DNA from: Dryocola clanedunensis
Lineage (GTDB): Bacteria > Pseudomonadota > Gammaproteobacteria > Enterobacterales > Enterobacteriaceae
Assembly: GCF_025215155.1 (NCBI RefSeq)
Contig: NZ_JALHAM010000122.1
Length of the DNA: 64,000 bases
Strand: one strand, 5' to 3'
Shown: piece after piece, positions 60,497 to 64,000 of the stretch
Numbering within the stretch: the first letter of the stretch is position 1
Layout: every line of letters starts with the position of its first letter
Translations under genes and position numbers: made by a program
Notes under the pieces: model-generated
Told to the model about the DNA's origin: nothing
Database searches by the model: none
Seen by the model: only the letters and a program-made list of their open reading frames with translations

Positions 60497-60748
60497 TTAA
60501 TCCTGCAGATGATATTTTTCAGAAAGCAGGTGGGCCAGATGTTTAAACATATTAAATACCGCGGTGCTTTTTCCGGTCGGTAAGCCTTGCTCATCAAGGA
60601 AATATTCACCGCTAAACACCAGCACGCCGTTCTTCTGCTCAACGCCAGTGGCATGCATACCGTGCATAAAGTCTTCGTGTTCACGAATGATTTTGTTGGC
60701 CTCGACCAGAAGCGTCTCACGGTCAATAGGCTGAGTTGTAGATTGCAT
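60497..60748 (-). CDS. yciN: YciN family protein
   Basis: An 83-residue small protein orthologous to E. coli YciN, of unknown function. It has no signal peptide or membrane segment. GGAGGAGACAACATG gives a strong ribosome site. It is divergent from topA, as in E. coli. Confidence 0.93.
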   Translation of the reverse strand: MQSTTQPIDRETLLVEANKIIREHEDFMHGMHATGVEQKNGVLVFSGEYFLDEQGLPTGKSTAVFNMFKHLAHLLSEKYHLQD

Positions 60749-61152
60749 GTTGTCTCCTCCAGAAAACTGGCGCTAGTTTACGTCTTCCCGGAGGGATTGG
60801 GCAATATCTCCCTGTAAACATCAGGGCTGTAAAAAAGTTGACCATGCTGGCGAGAAACAGTTTTGCATGCTAATAAAGTTGCGTATCGGATTTTATCAGG
60901 TAGAGTGTGACGCTTTCGCAAATCTGGCAAAGGATTTGCTTGACATTCAACCAAACTTCCGTCGTGCTATGTCACCTGCACGAAAGAGCCGTTATCTCAA
61001 TCACCTGCGTTACGTCAGCTTTCAGGCAGGGTGTTTGAAAAAAGAGTTGATCTCCCCTGAGTCTGCCGCAATATAAAAAAGGCGCGCCGTAAGTGAGAGA
61101 TTGAGACTGCGTGCGACGTATTCTGGATGAATTAAATTAGGTAAAGGTGAAT
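60749..61152. other. Upstream region of topA and yciN
   Basis: A 404-bp region without a convincing gene. A 69-codon frame (60867-61076) lacks a ribosome site. The gap must hold the topA promoters (several in E. coli, including a heat-shock one) and the yciN promoter; TTGACA at 60939 is the best -35 element, but I cannot pair it with a good -10. Confidence 0.5.
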
Positions 61153-63750
61153 ATGGGTAAAGCTCTCGTCATCGTTGAGTCCCCGGCAAAAGCCAAAACG
61201 ATCAACAAATATCTCGGTAATGACTATGTGGTTAAGTCCAGCGTAGGTCATATCCGCGATTTGCCGACCAGTGGATCAACCACCAAGAAGAGCGCTGACT
61301 CTGCCTCCACCAAAACGACCAAAAAGGTCAAAAAGGATGAACGCGGCGCGCTCGTAAACCGTATGGGTGTCGACCCGTGGCACAGCTGGGAAGCCCGGTA
61401 TGAAGTGCTGCCGGGCAAAGAAAAGGTGGTTTCAGAACTGAAATCCCTTGCTGAGAAAGCCGACCATATCTATCTCGCAACCGACCTTGACCGCGAAGGG
61501 GAGGCCATTGCATGGCACCTGCGGGAAGTGATCGGCGGCGACGAATCGCGCTATAGCCGCGTGGTGTTTAACGAAATCACCAAAAATGCTATCCAGCAGG
61601 CTTTTGAAAAGCCCGGCGAACTGAATATTGACCGTGTTAATGCACAGCAGGCGCGTCGCTTTATGGACCGCGTTGTGGGTTACATGGTGTCACCGCTGCT
61701 GTGGAAGAAAATTGCCCGTGGCCTGTCCGCCGGTCGCGTACAGTCCGTCGCGGTGCGTCTGGTTGTCGAGCGTGAACGCGAAATCAAAGCGTTCGTGCCG
61801 GAAGAGTTCTGGGAAATTGATGCCAACCTGGCAACGCCGAAAGGCGACAATTTACCGGTTCAGGTCAGCCACCACAAAGATAAACCGTTCCGTCCGGTCA
61901 ATCGTGAACAGACCATGGCGGCGGTCAGCGAGCTTGAAAAAGCGAGCTACAGCGTACTTGAGCGTGAAGATAAGCCGACCAGCAGCAAACCTGGCGCGCC
62001 GTTCATCACCTCCACGTTACAGCAGGCTGCCAGCACCCGTCTTGGTTTTGGCGTGAAGAAAACCATGATGATGGCGCAGCGTCTGTATGAAGCGGGTCAT
62101 ATCACCTACATGCGTACTGACTCCACTAACCTGAGCCAGGATGCGGTTGGCATGGTGCGTGGGTACATTGAGGACAACTTTGGCAAAAAGTACCTGCCAG
62201 AGTCGCCGCTCCAGTACTCCAACAAAGAGAATTCTCAGGAAGCGCACGAAGCCATTCGTCCTTCCGACGTCAGCGTTGTTTCTGAATCCCTGAAGGATAT
62301 GGAAGCGGACGCGCAGAAGCTGTATCAGCTGATCTGGCGCCAGTTTGTTGCCTGTCAGATGACGCCTGCGCAGTACGACTCCACGACCTTAACAGTCGCC
62401 GCCGGTGATTACCGCCTGAAAGCGCGCGGTCGTATCCTGCGCTTCGATGGCTGGACAAAAGTGATGCCTGCACTGCGCAAAGGCGATGAAGACAAAACGC
62501 TGCCTGCGGTGAACAAAGGTGATGCGATGTCGCTGGTCGAACTGCTGCCGGGTCAGCACTTTACTAAGCCGCCTGCTCGTTTCAGCGAAGCCTCGCTGGT
62601 TAAAGAGCTGGAGAAACGTGGTATCGGCCGTCCGTCTACCTATGCGTCCATCATTTCCACCATCCAGGATCGTGGCTATGTGCGTGTGGAAAACCGTCGC
62701 TTCTATGCTGAAAAAATGGGTGAGATCGTCACCGACCGCCTGGAAGAGAACTTCCGCGAGCTGATGAACTACGACTTTACCGCGCAGATGGAAAACAACC
62801 TCGACCAGGTGGCCAACAATCAGGCCGAATGGAAAGGGGTGCTGGACGAATTCTTCTCTGACTTTAGCGGCCAGCTTGAAAAAGCGGCGCAGGAGCCGGA
62901 AGAGGGCGGAATGCGTCCGAATCAGATGGTGCTGACCAGCATCGACTGTCCGACCTGCGGTCGTAAAATGGGTATTCGTACCGCCAGCACGGGCGTGTTC
63001 CTGGGCTGTTCTGGGTACGCGCTGCCGCCGAAAGAGCGTTGCAAGACCACCATTAACCTGGTGCCGGAAAACGAAGTGCTCAACGTCCTTGAAGGCGATG
63101 ACGCGGAAACCAATGCCCTGCGTGCGAAACGTCGCTGTGCCAAATGCGGCACCGCGATGGACAGCTACCTTATCGACCCAAAACGTAAGCTGCATGTTTG
63201 TGGTAACAACCCAACCTGTGACGGTTATGAGATCGAAGAAGGTGAGTTCCGCATCAAGGGTTATGACGGCCCAATCGTTGAGTGCGAAAAATGTGGTTCT
63301 GAAATGCACCTGAAAATGGGGCGTTTCGGTAAGTACATGTCCTGCACCAACGACGACTGCAAAAATACGCGTAAGATCCTGCGTAACGGCGAAGTCGCAC
63401 CACCGAAGGAAGATCCGGTTCCGCTACCTGAACTGCCATGCGAAAAATCGGACGCTTATTTTGTTCTGCGCGACGGTGCTGCGGGCGTGTTCCTGGCGGC
63501 CAACACCTTCCCTAAATCGCGTGAAACCCGCGCGCCGCTGGTTGAAGAGCTGTACCGCTTCCGTGACCGTCTGCCAGAGAAGCTGCGCTATCTGGCCGAT
63601 GCGCCACAGCAGGACGCAGACGGTAACAAGTCGGTTGTACGCTTCAGCCGGAAGACCAAACAGCAATACGTTTCCTCAGAGAAAGACGGCAAAGCCACCG
63701 GCTGGTCTGCTTTCTTTGTCGACGGGAAATGGGTCGAAGGGAAGAAGTAA
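61153..63750 (+). CDS. topA: DNA topoisomerase I
   Basis: An 865-residue type IA topoisomerase that relaxes negative supercoils, the E. coli length. The Toprim domain begins at ALVIVESPAKAKTI and has DLDREGEAI; the active-site Tyr319 is in YMRTDSTNLS. C-terminal zinc-ribbon domains with CxxC pairs (CPTCGRK, CAKCGTA, CEKCGSE) are intact. ATG 61153 is the family start; the frame begins two codons earlier. Confidence 0.98.
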   Translation: MGKALVIVESPAKAKTINKYLGNDYVVKSSVGHIRDLPTSGSTTKKSADSASTKTTKKVKKDERGALVNRMGVDPWHSWEARYEVLPGKEKVVSELKSLAEKADHIYLATDLDREGEAIAWHLREVIGGDESRYSRVVFNEITKNAIQQAFEKPGELNIDRVNAQQARRFMDRVVGYMVSPLLWKKIARGLSAGRVQSVAVRLVVEREREIKAFVPEEFWEIDANLATPKGDNLPVQVSHHKDKPFRPVNREQTMAAVSELEKASYSVLEREDKPTSSKPGAPFITSTLQQAASTRLGFGVKKTMMMAQRLYEAGHITYMRTDSTNLSQDAVGMVRGYIEDNFGKKYLPESPLQYSNKENSQEAHEAIRPSDVSVVSESLKDMEADAQKLYQLIWRQFVACQMTPAQYDSTTLTVAAGDYRLKARGRILRFDGWTKVMPALRKGDEDKTLPAVNKGDAMSLVELLPGQHFTKPPARFSEASLVKELEKRGIGRPSTYASIISTIQDRGYVRVENRRFYAEKMGEIVTDRLEENFRELMNYDFTAQMENNLDQVANNQAEWKGVLDEFFSDFSGQLEKAAQEPEEGGMRPNQMVLTSIDCPTCGRKMGIRTASTGVFLGCSGYALPPKERCKTTINLVPENEVLNVLEGDDAETNALRAKRRCAKCGTAMDSYLIDPKRKLHVCGNNPTCDGYEIEEGEFRIKGYDGPIVECEKCGSEMHLKMGRFGKYMSCTNDDCKNTRKILRNGEVAPPKEDPVPLPELPCEKSDAYFVLRDGAAGVFLAANTFPKSRETRAPLVEELYRFRDRLPEKLRYLADAPQQDADGNKSVVRFSRKTKQQYVSSEKDGKATGWSAFFVDGKWVEGKK

Positions 63751-63765
63751 TCTTCCCCTGATGTG

Positions 63766-63794
63766 AAAAACCGGAGCCTGGCTCCGGTTTTTTT
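63766..63794 (+). terminator. Terminator of topA
   Basis: AAAAACCGGAGCC / GGCTCCGGTTTTT, a long stem with a 2-base loop and a T-run. Confidence 0.95.
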
Positions 63795-63950
63795 ATATCC
63801 TCTTATATAACCTGTTTATTATTTTTTCTTACCATCTATACAGAGTAGATATAACTGATATAGTGATCCCATCGCATATTCTTTCAATCTCATAGCGTCT
63901 TACTCCCCGCACCGCCTGCGTCGGGGGCGTGATGACCTGGATGGCAAGTC

Positions 63951-64000
63951 ATGAAACTACAGCAGCTTCGTTATATCGTTGAGGTGGTCAACCACAATCT
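63951..64000 (+). CDS. cysB: Start of LysR-type regulator CysB (3' end outside window)
   Basis: Only 16 full codons are present: MKLQQLRYIVEVVNHN, identical to the start of E. coli CysB, the regulator of sulfur assimilation. The position directly after topA is conserved. CysB also activates tcyP, found at 16785-18176. Confidence 0.9.
   Translation, partial: MKLQQLRYIVEVVNHN

Noticed and set aside
60281..60583. 100-codon frame after sohB
   Set aside because: It passes through four hairpins and a terminator and overlaps yciN.
60867..61076. 69-codon frame upstream of topA
   Set aside because: No ribosome site, and it lies across the expected promoter region; no family recognised.
1..64000. 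Search for IS elements, prophage genes, CRISPR arrays, tRNA and rRNA genes
   Set aside because: No transposase, integrase, phage structural gene, spaced repeat array, tRNA cloverleaf or rRNA sequence was recognised.

Overview
The window is a piece of an enterobacterial chromosome. Most genes are close orthologues of Escherichia coli genes, and long runs keep the E. coli order: ves-cho, nadE-osmE, katE-cedA, tcyP-ydjM, yniC-yniB-yniA-ydiZ-pfkB-ydiY, thrS-infC-rpmI-rplT-pheM-pheS-pheT-ihfA-btuC, btuE-btuD-nlpC, ydiV-ydiU(selO), ydiE(hemP)-aroH-ppsR-ppsA, and btuR-yciK-sohB-yciN-topA-cysB. It is not E. coli: it carries hut genes, a complete hmu haem-uptake locus, a sugar-acid cluster, a lone kduD and a glycoside cluster. 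The content fits the Enterobacter / Lelliottia / Leclercia / Klebsiella side of the family; the sequence alone does not name a species. No rRNA, tRNA, IS element, prophage or CRISPR array was seen.

Layout. 1-3492: histidine-utilisation genes hutF (5' cut by the window edge), hutD/ves and hutH, with a HutC-type operator before hutH. 3487-10400: cho (with a LexA box), yddG, REP repeats, nadE, osmE, a CspA-family gene with a cspA-like cold-shock leader, katE, cedA. 10407-16725: a sugar-acid catabolic cluster (enolase-superfamily dehydratase, FAH-family hydrolase, SDR dehydrogenase / divergent IclR regulator, Ldh_2-family dehydrogenase, MHS-type transporter), with the same 14-bp palindrome ahead of both gene blocks. 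16744-24717: conserved genes from tcyP to ydiY, including a lone kduD with a KdgR-like site. 24726-27000: a variable stretch with two tandem paralogous 84-residue unknown proteins, a 63-residue unknown protein and up to two candidate small RNAs. 27001-34236: the translation operon thrS to ihfA, with the thrS operator hairpin, the ATT start of infC and the pheM attenuator. 34312-42523: btuC, a GDPD-like protein with altered active-site motifs, a solo B3/4-domain protein, btuE, btuD, nlpC, a lone LacI regulator, ydiV and selO. 42590-48487: hmuRSTUV and hemP behind a Fur box. 48647-53392: aroH (TrpR box), ppsR and ppsA (Cra site). 53431-57523: a divergent GPH permease / GH3 glycosidase pair with LacI-type and CRP-type sites between them. 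57619-64000: btuR, yciK, sohB, a nest of four hairpins, yciN, topA and the start of cysB.

Functional links. BtuC and BtuD are vitamin B12 importer parts and BtuR adenosylates corrinoids. PpsR regulates its divergent neighbour PpsA. CysB, whose gene begins at the right edge, is the known activator of tcyP in E. coli. LexA is predicted to control both cho and ydjM. Compared with E. coli, the added functions sit as discrete cassettes between conserved genes (hmu between hemP and selO; the sugar-acid cluster between cedA and tcyP; GDPD and B3/4 between btuC and btuE). The ppsA and btuR segments, far apart in E. coli, are joined here.
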